Below are positions 40,982 to 47,079 of a stretch of DNA of 52,825 nt, one piece after another. Within the stretch, counting starts at the first letter, position 1. Every line of letters begins with the position of its first letter. Both the position numbers and the translations under genes were made by a program. The notes beneath the pieces are model-generated. The model was given only the letters and a program-made list of their open reading frames with translations. It did not search any database and was not told the origin of the DNA. This stretch comes from a virus. The stretch lies in IMG/VR virus record IMGVR_UViG_3300005337_000007, positions 1 through 52,825 of that record; one strand, given 5' to 3'.

Positions 40982-41424
40982 TTTTTTTCTCTCGATGATT
41001 CGTAAATAACAACAGCAGATCTATATGCAAACTCAGCCTTTTCCGCTGTATCAAAAACACCCAAATACTTCCCCCTGAATCTCGACAGGAATGTGACGCG
41101 GCCTCCTCGAACAACTCGGTAACTTCCCCGCCCCTTCCCGCAGCGCCTAGGGCCAAAACACTTGTCCGCGTGGTTCTTGTTCACATCTGCGCAGTTCTTT
41201 TCGTAAAGTTGAATCGTTACGTTTTCAGCGCTGTAGGGGCCAACATCGCCCTGTCTGCTCATCACATACTTGCCTGCGCCCTTGCCGCGCAAATGTAATT
41301 TCCCGGAGTCAGTCCAAACGCGCATCCACTCTTCGAACGTAAAGAGCCATTCGATCCCACGGTTTTTCGCCCTTGCGCGCTGAGCGGTAAATTGCCTGCG
41401 ATATTTGGGTTCGGAGTGCTTCAT
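40978..41424 (-). CDS. HNH-like/AP2-domain DNA-binding protein
   Basis: 148 residues. The N-terminal half (RARAKNRGIEWLFTFEEWMR, GPYSAENVTIQLYEKN) resembles the phage HNH/homing-type fold with the YSxEN pattern. The C-terminal GKYLGVFDTAEKAEFAYR is AP2-like, as in many homing endonucleases. Full HNH catalytic residues are not clear, so it may only bind DNA. No ribosome binding site is obvious upstream, where tandem repeats lie. Confidence 0.65.
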   Translation of the reverse strand: MKHSEPKYRRQFTAQRARAKNRGIEWLFTFEEWMRVWTDSGKLHLRGKGAGKYVMSRQGDVGPYSAENVTIQLYEKNCADVNKNHADKCFGPRRCGKGRGSYRVVRGGRVTFLSRFRGKYLGVFDTAEKAEFAYRSAVVIYESSREKK

Positions 41425-41438
41425 ATAGATAAATACAA

Positions 41439-41467
41439 TTGAATTGCAGGTTGAATTACAGGTTGAA
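41439..41467. repeat. Tandem 12-bp repeat in the early leader
   Basis: TTGAATTGCAGG is followed directly by TTGAATTACAGG and a partial third unit TTGAA. It lies 15-43 bases upstream of the HNH/AP2 start on the minus strand. Possible regulator or antitermination site. Confidence 0.6.
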
Positions 41468-41481
41468 GCACTTACAAAATC

Positions 41482-41503
41482 GAGTCATGAAAACTCATGA
41501 CTC
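41482..41503. promoter_or_regulatory. Perfect 9+9 bp inverted repeat in the early leader
   Basis: GAGTCATGA, spacer AAAC, TCATGACTC. It lies between the cro terminator and the HNH/AP2 gene. It is probably an operator or an RNA hairpin (on the minus strand it is followed by GATTTTG, a weak T tract). The gap 41425-41597 otherwise holds only the repeats and the terminator. Confidence 0.6.
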
Positions 41504-41554
41504 ATCTAAAAAGTTCCCGCTTATGCGTTACATCAAACTTCAGTGTTTGGGCGT

Positions 41555-41585
41555 AAAAAAGAGCGGCTCCATATGGGAGGTCGCT
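41555..41585 (-). terminator. Intrinsic terminator after the cro-like gene
   Basis: On the minus strand AGCG-CTCC and GGAG-CGCT form two stacked 4-bp stems with a small bulge, followed by CTTTTTT. A terminator after cro and before the replication genes resembles lambda tR1, implying that antitermination or readthrough is used. Confidence 0.7.
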
Positions 41586-41597
41586 TCAAATTCGCCC

Positions 41598-41822
41598 CTA
41601 AAAAACCTTTTTTTCTGCGCGGTCGATGTACATGCTTGCGCAATCCTCGGGAGTGACCTCGTTGTTGGTCGCCCTTCCGATCTCAAGCGCATAGTCAAGA
41701 GTCACGCGTGTTTCGCCACACTCCCATTGACTAACCAGGCTTTGAGATACGGGCGGATTGAGCCGCAATCCAAACTCATGCTGAGATAAATCGCGCTTCT
41801 TTCTAAATTCTTCGAGGTGCAT
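41598..41822 (-). CDS. Cro-like repressor
   Basis: 74 residues from ATG 41822 with AAGGCTGGAA upstream. XRE-type HTH: EEFRKKRDLSQHEFGLRLNP, VSQSLVSQWECGETRVTLDY (about 4-45). First gene on the leftward early transcript and divergent from the cI-like gene. It should repress cI and its own promoter. Confidence 0.8.
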   Translation of the reverse strand: MHLEEFRKKRDLSQHEFGLRLNPPVSQSLVSQWECGETRVTLDYALEIGRATNNEVTPEDCASMYIDRAEKKVF

Positions 41823-41857
41823 TTCCAGCCTTAAAAGTAGCATTGCTTCTATTCTAC

Positions 41858-41863
41858 ATTATA
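41858..41863 (-). promoter_or_regulatory. -10 box of the leftward early promoter (cro)
   Basis: TATAAT on the minus strand, about 36 bases upstream of the cro-like ATG. The operator palindrome at 41863-41873 abuts it, so a bound repressor would block it. The -35 box is poor. Confidence 0.6.
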
Positions 41864-41882
41864 AGCAGTGCTTTTCAAGAAC

Positions 41883-41911
41883 TTTTTATCGCGATTAGCC
41901 GCGCTTATAGA
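41883..41911 (+). promoter_or_regulatory. Promoter of the cI-like gene, leaderless
   Basis: Weak pair TTTTTA and TATAGA separated by 17 bases. The -10 box ends 8 bases before the ATG at 41920, so the message would have almost no leader, as for lambda cI from PRM. A weak -35 fits a promoter needing activation. Confidence 0.5.
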
Positions 41912-41919
41912 ATTGCTAT

Positions 41920-42381
41920 ATGACGGAAGAGAAGAAAAGGCGGAGAGAACTCACCCCAGAGGAAAAAGCGGAAGCCCTGCGGCTTTCCGCCGCTTGGGAA
42001 GCTTATAAGCGCGACAACAAAGGGGCATCTCAGGGCTGGCTCGGGAGGGTCTCTGGAATTGGCTCGCAAAGTGCTGTTGGGCAATATTTGCGTGGCATCC
42101 TACCGCTGAATTTAAAAGTCTTGTTTGCAATATGTAAACACATAAATGCGAGCCCACAAAAAATTAGCCCCCGCCTTGCCACATCAATTACAGAGCCCGC
42201 ATCTAACAGCGCCATCAAAGATGACAGCGTAAATGAAGCTGCATTGGCAAGGTTTCAGCGCCTTGTTTACATATACTGGCGCTCAAGCGAGATCGGACAA
42301 CAGCAAATTTTAAGAATAGCGGAAAATGTTGAAACGGCGGCTACCGACGAACACCCAGAGGAACGGGATAAGCTAGTCTAA
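41920..42381 (+). CDS. cI-like repressor lacking the self-cleavage domain
   Basis: 153 residues. LRLSAAWEAYKRDNKGASQG, WLGRVSGIGSQSAVGQYLRG and LPLNLKVLFAICKHINASPQ form the HTH typical of phage CI (about 20-85). The remainder (NEAALARFQRLVYIYWRSSE) is a helical segment, not the LexA/S24 peptidase. No Ala-Gly cleavage site or Ser-Lys dyad is seen. Thus it should keep lysogeny, but induction probably needs another route than RecA-stimulated cleavage. Confidence 0.82.
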   Translation: MTEEKKRRRELTPEEKAEALRLSAAWEAYKRDNKGASQGWLGRVSGIGSQSAVGQYLRGILPLNLKVLFAICKHINASPQKISPRLATSITEPASNSAIKDDSVNEAALARFQRLVYIYWRSSEIGQQQILRIAENVETAATDEHPEERDKLV

Positions 42382-42520
42382 GTCGCCCATTTTGATGCGG
42401 ATTTTCTTTTACGGAGTCCCTTACAAATCCAGCGGCAACCCTTAGATCGTCATCGCTCATTTTTGGGGCCAGCCTTGTCAGCTCCCCAAGGAGCTTAACC
42501 CTCTCCTGCTGCGTCAGCAT
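42341..42520 (-). CDS. Small helical protein antisense to the cI 3' end
   Basis: 59 residues from ATG 42520 with AAAGGAG 5 bases upstream. Helical (LTQQERVKLLGELTRLAPKM, SDDDLRVAAGFVRDSVKENP). Overlaps the cI-like gene end by 41 bases in the opposite direction. Composition and site look like a real gene, but no family was recognised. Confidence 0.5.
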   Translation of the reverse strand: MLTQQERVKLLGELTRLAPKMSDDDLRVAAGFVRDSVKENPHQNGRLRLAYPVPLGVRR

Positions 42521-42567
42521 ATACACTCCTTTGCCGGAATCGCCCCACCTCTTCTATGGGGCTAGTA

Positions 42568-42602
42568 CATGCCGCTGGCATGCAAGAGATTCTTACAAGA
42601 AT
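42568..42602. promoter_or_regulatory. Two palindromes in the cI-arc intergenic region
   Basis: CATGCC-GCT-GGCATG at 42568-42582 and ATTCTT-AC-AAGAAT at 42589-42602. Both are perfect 6-bp inverted repeats in an otherwise non-coding stretch (42527-42820) and are candidate operators. Confidence 0.5.
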
Positions 42603-42668
42603 TCTGAAGGTTTAAAAATAAGCAAAGTTACGCAAAAAACAATTTACGCAAACATCGTTTGCTCTTAA

Positions 42669-42688
42669 TACTGTATATAAACACAGTA
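42669..42688. promoter_or_regulatory. LexA (SOS) box
   Basis: TACTGTATATAAACACAGTA has the complete CTGT-N8-ACAG core and 18 of 20 matches to the E. coli consensus. It lies 132 bases upstream of the Arc-like gene and about 150 bases upstream (minus strand) of the 42341-42520 gene. DNA damage would release LexA here. Confidence 0.8.
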
Positions 42689-42788
42689 TATTTTAAATTC
42701 CATCATAAAACCATGCCGCGCAGACTGGATTTTTAGAGCGACAAATTTAGCATTAGTTGCCTTATACTTCTACACCGGCGTAGCTGTT

Positions 42789-42817
42789 GCAGAGGGTCCT
42801 TAATAGGTACCCTCTGC
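42789..42817 (+). promoter_or_regulatory. Long inverted repeat abutting the Arc-like start codon
   Basis: GCAGAGGGT at 42789-42797 and ACCCTCTGC at 42809-42817 are perfect 9-bp arms; CCT and AGG inside can extend the stem. The ATG follows 3 bases later. It could be an operator bound by the Arc-like protein or an RNA hairpin that hides the ribosome site. Confidence 0.7.
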
Positions 42818-42820
42818 GCG

Positions 42821-43093
42821 ATGAGATACAAGGACATACCACCATATGGGCTTCGGCTTCAGCCCGACTTAAAAGAGAAGCTCGCCTCAATCGTGCAAGA
42901 GAAGAAGAGAAGTCGCGACTGGTCATTGAATTCTGAGATAGTGGAGCGGCTCGAAGAAAGTTTGCGTGCGCGCAATGACTTGGCCCAGTTCGCCGACGGC
43001 GAGCTGATCGGAGAGCTGTTGCGGCGTTACGGCCCGGAGCGCATCTTTATCAAAATAGGGAACGGGGAGCTAGAAGAAGATAGCACCCCATAA
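42821..43093 (+). CDS. Arc-like ribbon-helix-helix regulator
   Basis: 90 residues. PPYGLRLQPDLKEKLASIVQ and RDWSLNSEIVERLEESLRAR match the Arc/Mnt fold: the strand YGLRL contacts DNA, followed by two helices. The C-terminal part (FADGELIGELLRRYGPERIF) is an extension with possible interaction role. Located downstream of the LexA box and inverted repeat. It may be an antirepressor controller or a cargo regulator. Confidence 0.78.
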   Translation: MRYKDIPPYGLRLQPDLKEKLASIVQEKKRSRDWSLNSEIVERLEESLRARNDLAQFADGELIGELLRRYGPERIFIKIGNGELEEDSTP

Positions 43094-43131
43094 ATATGGG
43101 ATGTTGTTTTATGCGGTTTACGGTGTAATTC

Positions 43132-43168
43132 CGGCAAGAAACTGGCGCAACGGCACGCCTTCTTGCCG
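43132..43168 (+). promoter_or_regulatory. Strong hairpin before the exported-protein gene
   Basis: CGGCAAGAA (43132-43140) pairs with TTCTTGCCG (43160-43168), with an inner GGCG/CGCC stem. No T tract follows, so a control element or mRNA-stabilising structure rather than a terminator. Confidence 0.5.
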
Positions 43169-43184
43169 ATTAAGAAAGAAAACC

Positions 43185-43463
43185 ATGAAATACGCAATCG
43201 TGTTATTTGTTTTGCTGGCCGGGTCAGCGTTTGCTCGTGATGTATATGTGCAGCCGCATACTACAAAGAACGGGACTTACGTCGAAGGCCACCATCGCAC
43301 TGCGCCGGACTCGAACCCCTACAACAACTACAGTACGCAAGGAAACACCAATCCCTACACCGGCCAGTCCGGCACCGTAAACCCCTATGATCAGCAGCGG
43401 AATTCTGGGTATGGGCAGCAGCGATGCAGCAAGGATCTTTACGGTAATGTGAGCTGCTATTGA
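43185..43463 (+). CDS. Exported small protein (cargo gene)
   Basis: 92 residues from ATG 43185 (AGAAAG upstream); the longer frame has no site. Signal peptide KYAIVLFVLLAGSAFA, likely cleaved before RD. The mature part, YVEGHHRTAPDSNPYNNYST and GNTNPYTGQSGTVNPYDQQ, is Asn/Tyr/Gly-rich, a pattern known from periplasmic proteins of proteobacteria. Probably expressed from the prophage; effect on the host unknown. Confidence 0.72.
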   Translation: MKYAIVLFVLLAGSAFARDVYVQPHTTKNGTYVEGHHRTAPDSNPYNNYSTQGNTNPYTGQSGTVNPYDQQRNSGYGQQRCSKDLYGNVSCY

Positions 43464-43465
43464 AA

Positions 43466-43810
43466 ATGAAAAAATATAGCGCAATAGCTATTGCAGCCTT
43501 TCTTTCGGGCTGCACCACAATTTCAGGGGTTACACCAATCGGCAAAGATTCTTACATGATTGGTGCCACCGATAGGGGTGGGATGCGGAGCCATACGGAA
43601 ATGAGGGCTCTGGGCATCAGAAAGGCGAATGAATTTTGCCAATCCAAGGGTAAGGTAATGGTGATCAGCAATGTTGGCTCCCAAGGGGCGCAAGGCTGGA
43701 CTCCCGTGGAATCCGAAGTCACATTCCTGTGCGTAGATCGAAACGACCCGGCAAACCAAAGGCCGAACCTTCAGAAGGTGCCTGATACGGTTGTTGAGAT
43801 CAGGAAGTAG
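43466..43810 (+). CDS. Putative lipoprotein (cargo gene)
   Basis: 114 residues from ATG 43466; a TTG at 43460 overlapping the preceding stop is an alternative. Lipobox AAFLSGC with the lipid-carrying Cys at about 16, then a domain with RALGIRKANEFCQSKGKVMV and VESEVTFLCVDRNDP. Similar small lipoproteins occur on bacterial chromosomes. Forms a pair with the preceding exported protein. Confidence 0.72.
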   Translation: MKKYSAIAIAAFLSGCTTISGVTPIGKDSYMIGATDRGGMRSHTEMRALGIRKANEFCQSKGKVMVISNVGSQGAQGWTPVESEVTFLCVDRNDPANQRPNLQKVPDTVVEIRK

Positions 43811-43854
43811 CTGGGCTGCTCGTGGTGGGCGGGATGCGCAAAAAGCGCGTGCTT

Positions 43855-43893
43855 TTGAGTTTTTTCAAGATCATCCGTATATACAGGTATAAT
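43855..43893 (+). promoter_or_regulatory. Candidate upstream promoter of the toxin-antitoxin pair
   Basis: TTGAGT at 43855-43860, 17 bases, TATATA at 43878-43883; a separate TATAAT lies at 43888-43893. The stretch 43811-43978 has no gene I can support; it lies between the lipoprotein gene and the promoter at 43979. Confidence 0.4.
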
Positions 43894-43978
43894 CTTGAGT
43901 TCCGTTAGTGGCGCATACCACGTTGCAAGCAAATTGGGGCTGTCAACAAGTGTTTTCGCAACATTGCAAAAAACGCAG

Positions 43979-44007
43979 TTGATTTTTGGCAATTATTGCC
44001 CTATATT
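43979..44007 (+). promoter_or_regulatory. Promoter of brnT with palindromic operator in the spacer
   Basis: TTGATT and TATATT are separated by exactly 17 bases. Inside the spacer GGCAAT-T-ATTGCC (43988-44000) is a perfect palindrome. This fits autorepression by the antitoxin. Confidence 0.7.
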
Positions 44008-44031
44008 TTGTATATACGTAAAAGGGAACGG

Positions 44032-44319
44032 ATGCGCTCTATTATTGTCACTACACGCATAGACAACAAGCTCGATAAGAAGCATGCCGTTACGGTCGAG
44101 GAAGTGGATCAATGCTTCGACAACAGATGTGGAGTCAACCTAATCGATGATCGCGAAGATCATCGGACCGATCCACCCTCGCTTTGGTTTATTGCAGAAA
44201 CCAACCGAGGACGACTACTCAAAATTGTTTTTGTTTACCGAGATGGAAATATCTACTTGAAGTCCGCCTACGAACCCAACGAAGACGAGGTCAAAATTTA
44301 CGAAGACGAAGGAAAGTAG
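44032..44319 (+). CDS. BrnT-like toxin
   Basis: 95 residues from ATG 44032 with AAGGGA upstream. Pattern KKHAVTVEEVDQCFDNRCGV, ETNRGRLLKIVFVYRDGNIY and LKSAYEPNEDEVKIYEDEGK follows the BrnT/DUF497 ribonuclease fold (helix with KH.VT.EEV, then the beta sheet). BrnT inhibits translation when free. First gene of the pair, as usual for brnTA. Confidence 0.65.
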   Translation: MRSIIVTTRIDNKLDKKHAVTVEEVDQCFDNRCGVNLIDDREDHRTDPPSLWFIAETNRGRLLKIVFVYRDGNIYLKSAYEPNEDEVKIYEDEGK

Positions 44320-44348
44320 AAAGTCACTTGAATCACTTGGAGAATATG

Positions 44349-44693
44349 ATGAGTAAAACGGCAAAAATCGAAGGCACAGCAGAGGCATGGGAATCTGGCG
44401 CGCTTGGTCGAGATGCCGCACATGCAAAACGTGCCCCTAAGGACTTGGAGCAAAAGGTGGATGAAGCCCTTGGGTTGCAGGCAATATCCATCCGACTGAA
44501 CAAGGAACTGATCGAGGACTTTAAGTTCATCGCCAAGTTTCATTGTGTTGGCTATCAGCCGCTGATGCGCGATGCGCTCAAGCGATTTGCTGAAGCGGAG
44601 TACAAACGTATAGCGGTTCAGCTTGCCAATGAAAAGGCTGCAGTGAAGGAGGATTGCACCCAATCGAAAGACGCGGAAAGAATCGCCGCCTAA
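44349..44693 (+). CDS. BrnA-like antitoxin
   Basis: 114 residues from ATG 44349, GGAG 6 bases upstream; ATG 44346 is possible. The C-terminal half AISIRLNKELIEDFKFIAKF and GYQPLMRDALKRFAEAEYKR is a ribbon-helix-helix DNA-binding domain of CopG/BrnA type. The N-terminus (WESGALGRDAAHAKRA) resembles the toxin-binding region in BrnA-like proteins. It should neutralise the preceding toxin and bind the palindrome upstream. Confidence 0.7.
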   Translation: MSKTAKIEGTAEAWESGALGRDAAHAKRAPKDLEQKVDEALGLQAISIRLNKELIEDFKFIAKFHCVGYQPLMRDALKRFAEAEYKRIAVQLANEKAAVKEDCTQSKDAERIAA

Positions 44694-44749
44694 TTACCCC
44701 GCTCACTGGTAGCGCCCCTTAAGTGCGGCCTCCGTTAGAGCGAGTGAAG

Positions 44750-44773
44750 AGCCACCTATAGGGTGGCTTTTTT
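44750..44773 (+). terminator. Intrinsic terminator after the toxin-antitoxin pair
   Basis: AGCCACC and GGTGGCT arms, 5-base loop, then TTTTTT. Textbook form. Confidence 0.9.
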
Positions 44774-45074
44774 ATTTTTCCGCCAACTTTGCATCAATTT
44801 TTCCCATAACCTCCAGCATCGGCCCCCACGAGGCAGCCGCAGGACTATAGCCTATGACAGCATTGAGCGATTCTCCCCAGTTTTTAAAAAAATCCAAGGT
44901 TGACTTTGCCTCCCGAAGCAGGTCGCGCAACTCTTCGTTTTCAGTCGCCAAGTCCGCGCTAATCGCCATGTACTGGCGACCGTCGTGAATCAGTTCCGCC
45001 TCCGACTTTTCCAGTCTTGCAACCTCCGCCATCAGGACTTGGTTGTTTATCAGTAGCTTGATTTTGTCGAACAT
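44772..45074 (-). CDS. Coiled-coil hypothetical protein
   Basis: 100 residues from ATG 45074 with GGAGGAG upstream. Heptad-like helix (VLMAEVARLEKSEAELIHDG; LATENEELRDLLREAKSTLD). Oriented opposite to its neighbours; its 3' end touches the preceding terminator. No family was recognised. Confidence 0.65.
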   Translation of the reverse strand: MFDKIKLLINNQVLMAEVARLEKSEAELIHDGRQYMAISADLATENEELRDLLREAKSTLDFFKNWGESLNAVIGYSPAAASWGPMLEVMGKIDAKLAEK

Positions 45075-45107
45075 AACTCCTCCTTGCTGAGAGCATATCA
45101 CCCAACC

Positions 45108-45131
45108 AGCCCGCCCCGAGCGGGCTTTTTT
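45108..45131 (+). terminator. Intrinsic terminator
   Basis: AGCCCGC, loop CCCGA, GCGGGCT, then TTTTTT. It points rightward although no rightward gene lies just upstream, so it probably insulates the promoter at 45242. Confidence 0.85.
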
Positions 45132-45154
45132 ACGTCCTTTTGGTGCCATTCCAT

Positions 45155-45178
45155 AGCCAGCTTTGAGCTGGCTTTTTT
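45155..45178 (+). terminator. Second tandem intrinsic terminator
   Basis: AGCCAGCT, loop TTG, AGCTGGCT, then TTTTTTG. Together with 45108-45131 it blocks transcription entering the early promoter. Confidence 0.85.
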
Positions 45179-45217
45179 GTGCGCCTTCACCCAGCCAAGT
45201 AAATTTTTTTGCTCAAA

Positions 45218-45264
45218 TGCTTCTTTTTATAAGCATTGCTCTTGACATACTTAGAAGCATCGCT
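45218..45264. promoter_or_regulatory. Operators of the rightward early promoter
   Basis: AAGCATTGCT at 45231-45240 and AAGCATCGCT at 45255-45264 (24 bp apart), with a half site TGCTT at 45218-45222. They match the cI/cro operators and overlap the promoter spacer, so the repressor should silence this operon in lysogens. Confidence 0.7.
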
Positions 45265-45270
45265 AATAAT
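45242..45270 (+). promoter_or_regulatory. Strong rightward early promoter
   Basis: Consensus -35 TTGACA (45242-45247), 17-base spacer, -10 AATAAT (45265-45270). Start point about 45277, just before the first gene of the long rightward operon. Confidence 0.85.
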
Positions 45271-45301
45271 GAATCTATTGAGCAATCACACAGAGCCCAG
45301 C

Positions 45302-45652
45302 ATGAACACCATTGAACACCTGCTCCCCCTCAGCGCTGCGCAATCGTTCGCTGGACCGGCAAAGGTAACGGATGAGCTTGGCAAAACATGGAGCTATCAA
45401 TTCTTCCGAATCCTTGCGGCGAATGGTCGGATTGCCGGTGAGGTTGGTTACGGCACATCCCAATGTGGACTCGGCATCGAAGATCTCGAGCAAGCGAAAG
45501 CACTTCTGGCCCACGTTATCCGAGCCAGCAATGCATTCGATGACGTTGTTCTGCAACTGCGGATTGCTCGTGCAGCACTTGCAAACCACAGGTTGGCTAC
45601 GCCAGCCGAATTAAGCGATATGGATGCTGCTCTGAAAAGAGCGGAGGCCTGA
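45302..45652 (+). CDS. First gene of rightward operon, hypothetical
   Basis: 116 residues from ATG 45302; in-frame ATGs upstream lie in the promoter. Beta N-terminal part (KTWSYQFFRILAANGRIAGE), then FDDVVLQLRIARAALANHRL helical. Not recognised. First position suggests an immediate-early role. Confidence 0.65.
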   Translation: MNTIEHLLPLSAAQSFAGPAKVTDELGKTWSYQFFRILAANGRIAGEVGYGTSQCGLGIEDLEQAKALLAHVIRASNAFDDVVLQLRIARAALANHRLATPAELSDMDAALKRAEA

Positions 45653-45674
45653 AGACAACACACAGGGAGATGAG

Positions 45675-46010
45675 ATGCAAGCAGCAGACAACATCGCAAA
45701 GCGTCTATATCAGCGAGCACAGCACAACCGCGATGCAATCACTGCCAGCAAAGCAAAGAACATCGAAGCCGCGATCTACGAAACCCTGCTGACGAACGAG
45801 CGTGATGCATTTGATGTTGCCGACGACATCCCCACAAATCTGACCACAGGAACGGCAATCCTCCTTATTCGTGCTGCGGTCATCGGTAATCGTGAAGCTG
45901 TATTGCAGATCGTACTGAATGAACTGAGTGAAGCTGTAAAGCGTGTTGCGGATTATAGGGCGATTGCAGAAGTTGAAGCGATGAAGGAAGAGGATTTTTT
46001 GCCGGGCTAA
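45675..46010 (+). CDS. Hypothetical early protein
   Basis: 111 residues, RBS AGGGAGATGAG. Helical and acidic (NIAKRLYQRAQHNRDAITAS; IVLNELSEAVKRVADYRAIA). No family was recognised. Confidence 0.65.
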   Translation: MQAADNIAKRLYQRAQHNRDAITASKAKNIEAAIYETLLTNERDAFDVADDIPTNLTTGTAILLIRAAVIGNREAVLQIVLNELSEAVKRVADYRAIAEVEAMKEEDFLPG

Positions 46011-46059
46011 GCGGCGCGAATTCACAACGGTAGTTTTATGGATAACCAGGGAGAAGGAA

Positions 46060-46344
46060 ATGGCACAGAAAAAACCAGCATTGATAACCCAACTAAAGAC
46101 GGCCAAGGCAGAGATTGAAAGCTTGCAGGCCCAACTCACAGAGGCCAACAAGAAGCTCGCATCCGAAACTTCATCGAAAGACCACCACTACCGCGAGAAC
46201 AAGAAGCTTGATGACGAGCTTGATCAACTCCACGGCCTATTGGATAGCATCCCGGGCGCGCTGCCTCGCAAGAATGAACAGAGTTACACGAGCTATTCGG
46301 CTATGACGCGCCTTGCATCTTGGTTGATGGCGTCGCGCGCTTGA
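46060..46344 (+). CDS. Coiled-coil hypothetical protein
   Basis: 94 residues, RBS AGGGAGAAGG. Leucine heptads (TQLKTAKAEIESLQAQLTEA) and DDELDQLHGLLDSIPG. Function unknown. Confidence 0.65.
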   Translation: MAQKKPALITQLKTAKAEIESLQAQLTEANKKLASETSSKDHHYRENKKLDDELDQLHGLLDSIPGALPRKNEQSYTSYSAMTRLASWLMASRA

Positions 46345-46394
46345 TTAACCCGGCGCTAAGCGGTTGCCAACATCTAATTACTTGGAGAGTGAGC

Positions 46395-46715
46395 ATGAAA
46401 ACAGAACATACAGCAACGCCGTGGCACTTGAGCAAAGCCCGCAACTCCGGTCAAACAGTGGTTATGGGTGCTGGCCCGTGGCCCGTTGCAGAACTTGATC
46501 CAGACGTTGGGTATCGCGTTGATGAGGCACAGGCCACCGCAGAGTTCATCGTTCGTGCTTGCAATGCTCACGATGATCTGGTGAAGGCGCTGGAGAACAT
46601 CACATACGTTGCGGAGCATGGCGATGCCAGTGCTGAAGGCGACCCGCACGAAACCGCGCTGGCTACCGTTCTGGCAAAAGCCCGCGCCGCACTCTCCAAA
46701 GCAGGCACCCCATGA
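46395..46715 (+). CDS. Hypothetical early phage protein
   Basis: 106 residues from ATG 46395 with TTGGAGAG upstream. The pattern EHTATPWHLSKARNSG, DEAQATAEFIVRACNAHDDL and VKALE is very common in small phage proteins (TPW...A..A.FIV.A.N.HD.LV..LE). Role unknown. Confidence 0.75.
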   Translation: MKTEHTATPWHLSKARNSGQTVVMGAGPWPVAELDPDVGYRVDEAQATAEFIVRACNAHDDLVKALENITYVAEHGDASAEGDPHETALATVLAKARAALSKAGTP

Positions 46716-46807
46716 ACCGCGAATGGATTGCAATCGCCCTGTTCATTCTGGGCTGCATTGTGTGCTTTGTTTATCGTGATTTTTTAGCTGGGGTATTTGC
46801 GAGATGA
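46712..46807 (+). CDS. 31-residue single-span membrane peptide
   Basis: ATG overlaps the previous stop and its stop overlaps the next ATG (ATGA on both sides). Starts MNREWIAIALFILGCIVCFV and ends YRDFLAGVFAR: one membrane helix with flanking charges. Translation coupling makes it likely to be real. Function unknown. Confidence 0.65.
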   Translation: MNREWIAIALFILGCIVCFVYRDFLAGVFAR

Positions 46808-47079
46808 GCGAGAAGAACGCAGAAGGGTTTGAGCGCCATGTATTCGAACAGCAAGGCGACTTTGCGGCACTCAATGCGGCGCAAGACTGGTGCAAGGAAA
46901 ACGGGATCTCCTACGGCAGCAACCAGCGCGGTGCTCCTGTCGGTTTGATGCGCGGAGATTTCCTTATATCGAAGTGGCGAAATCTGAGCAAAGCGGAGAT
47001 CGATCAACTTGACGGAACGATGATCGGAAACATGCGAAATGGCCCTGTGGTTATCACGATGAAGGCTCGTAAATCATGA
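46804..47079 (+). CDS. Hypothetical early protein
   Basis: 91 residues, linked to both neighbours by ATGA overlaps. NAAQDWCKENGISYGSNQRG and GLMRGDFLISKWRNLSKAEI are the visible elements; a DNA-binding-like basic C-terminus. Not recognised. Confidence 0.65.
   Translation: MSEKNAEGFERHVFEQQGDFAALNAAQDWCKENGISYGSNQRGAPVGLMRGDFLISKWRNLSKAEIDQLDGTMIGNMRNGPVVITMKARKS

Larger units (their letters stand above)
41839..41917. promoter_or_regulatory. cI/cro operator region
   Basis: Sites of the form AGCAnTGCT: AGCATTGCT at 41839-41847, AAGCAGTGCTT (11-bp palindrome) at 41863-41873, AGAATTGCT at 41909-41917, and a weaker AGCCGCGCT at 41897-41905. The first two are 25 bp apart centre to centre. They flank both divergent promoters and recur at the 45.2-kb promoter. 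Confidence 0.7.

Noticed and set aside
43771-43992. Minus-strand gene of 73 residues
   Set aside because: It starts with TTG without a ribosome site, overlaps the lipoprotein gene end and crosses the brnT promoter region.
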